This document shows, piece by piece, positions 4,939 through 5,040 of a stretch of 5,040 nucleotides of DNA; position 1 is the first letter of the stretch; each line of letters opens with the position of its first letter. The notes beneath the pieces are model-generated. The model searched no databases. It was not told the DNA's origin and saw only the letters and a program-made list of their open reading frames with translations. Position numbers and translations under genes: made by a program. This DNA is from JAJPXI01 sp045602885 (GTDB lineage Bacteria; Bacillota; Clostridia; Oscillospirales; Oscillospiraceae): positions 1 to 5,040 of the forward strand of contig JAZSCJ010000037.1 in the NCBI GenBank assembly GCA_045602885.1. The letters are read 5' to 3'.

Positions 4939-5022
4939 GTTAGACGCAGAAGACCAAAGCCTTCTCCCCGGGGAGAAGGTGCCCCAGTGCGCACACTGGG
5001 GCGGATGTGGGGCGTTGCGTCT
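4939..5022. repeat. Multi-hairpin intergenic repeat (copy 2)
   Basis: After GTTAGAC (4939-4945) and ACCAAAGCC comes a perfect 20-bp palindrome CCTTCTCCCCGGGGAGAAGG (4960-4979). Next is GCCCCAGTG (4981-4989) paired with CACTGGGGC (4994-5002), then GCGGATGTGGGGC. AGACGCA (4942-4948) is the reverse complement of TGCGTCT (5016-5022), so the whole unit can close as one multi-branched stem. The lead-in GTTAGAC...ACCAAAGCCT is shared with the repeat at 3089-3210. It may continue past the window edge. No gene is seen from 4925 to 5040. Confidence 0.75.
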
Positions 5023-5040
5023 GCGCATTGGTGCGTATAC

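Noticed and set aside
3089..5022. CRISPR array or phage attachment sites
   Set aside because: The repeats are few, palindromic and of different internal structure, with no regular spacers, no cas genes and no integrase in the window.

Overview
The window looks like a chromosomal segment from a gut Firmicute, most likely an Oscillospirales/Ruminococcaceae-type Clostridium. The clues are strong AGGAGG-type ribosome binding sites, a GC-rich core with C/G-ending codons, Firmicute-style regulators (a PucR/CdaR-like protein and an ECF sigma/anti-sigma pair), and multi-hairpin intergenic repeats beginning ACCAAAGCCT(C/T)C. I recall that repeat style from Faecalibacterium-like genomes but could not search for it.

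Left part (1-2911): a PucR/CdaR-like regulator, cut by the window edge, is transcribed leftward from 682. Diverging from it is a two-gene operon: a small acyl-carrier-protein-like protein (858-1109) and a 588-residue CocE/NonD-type alpha/beta hydrolase (1145-2911). The shared intergenic region carries a good sigma-A promoter for the operon and a perfect inverted repeat TTGTGT-n4-ACACAA near the regulator's start. The operon ends at a strong intrinsic terminator (2981-3021). Two things are unusual. The carrier protein has Lys-Ser where ACPs normally have Asp-Ser. The hydrolase keeps plausible nucleophile and histidine positions, but other usual active-site positions look altered. A carrier protein encoded with one hydrolase and no visible acyl synthesis genes, beside a ligand-sensing type of regulator, is the best candidate here for an undescribed system.

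Middle (2912-3295): no gene. It holds the terminator, a roughly 120-bp multi-hairpin repeat, a separate CACCACCGG hairpin, and a perfect 10-bp hairpin overlapping the stop codon of the next gene.

Right part (3296-4485, minus strand): an AT-richer operon encoding an ECF sigma factor and, overlapping it by ATGA, a membrane-anchored zinc-finger anti-sigma factor with a C-terminal extracytoplasmic domain I do not recognise. The sigma gene has an ideal Shine-Dalgarno sequence placed for an ATA codon rather than any normal start. This cassette differs in base composition from the left operon and lies between repeat clusters, which suggests separate ancestry.

End (4486-5040): a leader with a possible extended -10 promoter, a long hairpin, what looks like the C-terminal remnant of a protein on the plus strand, and a second copy of the repeat family running toward the window edge.
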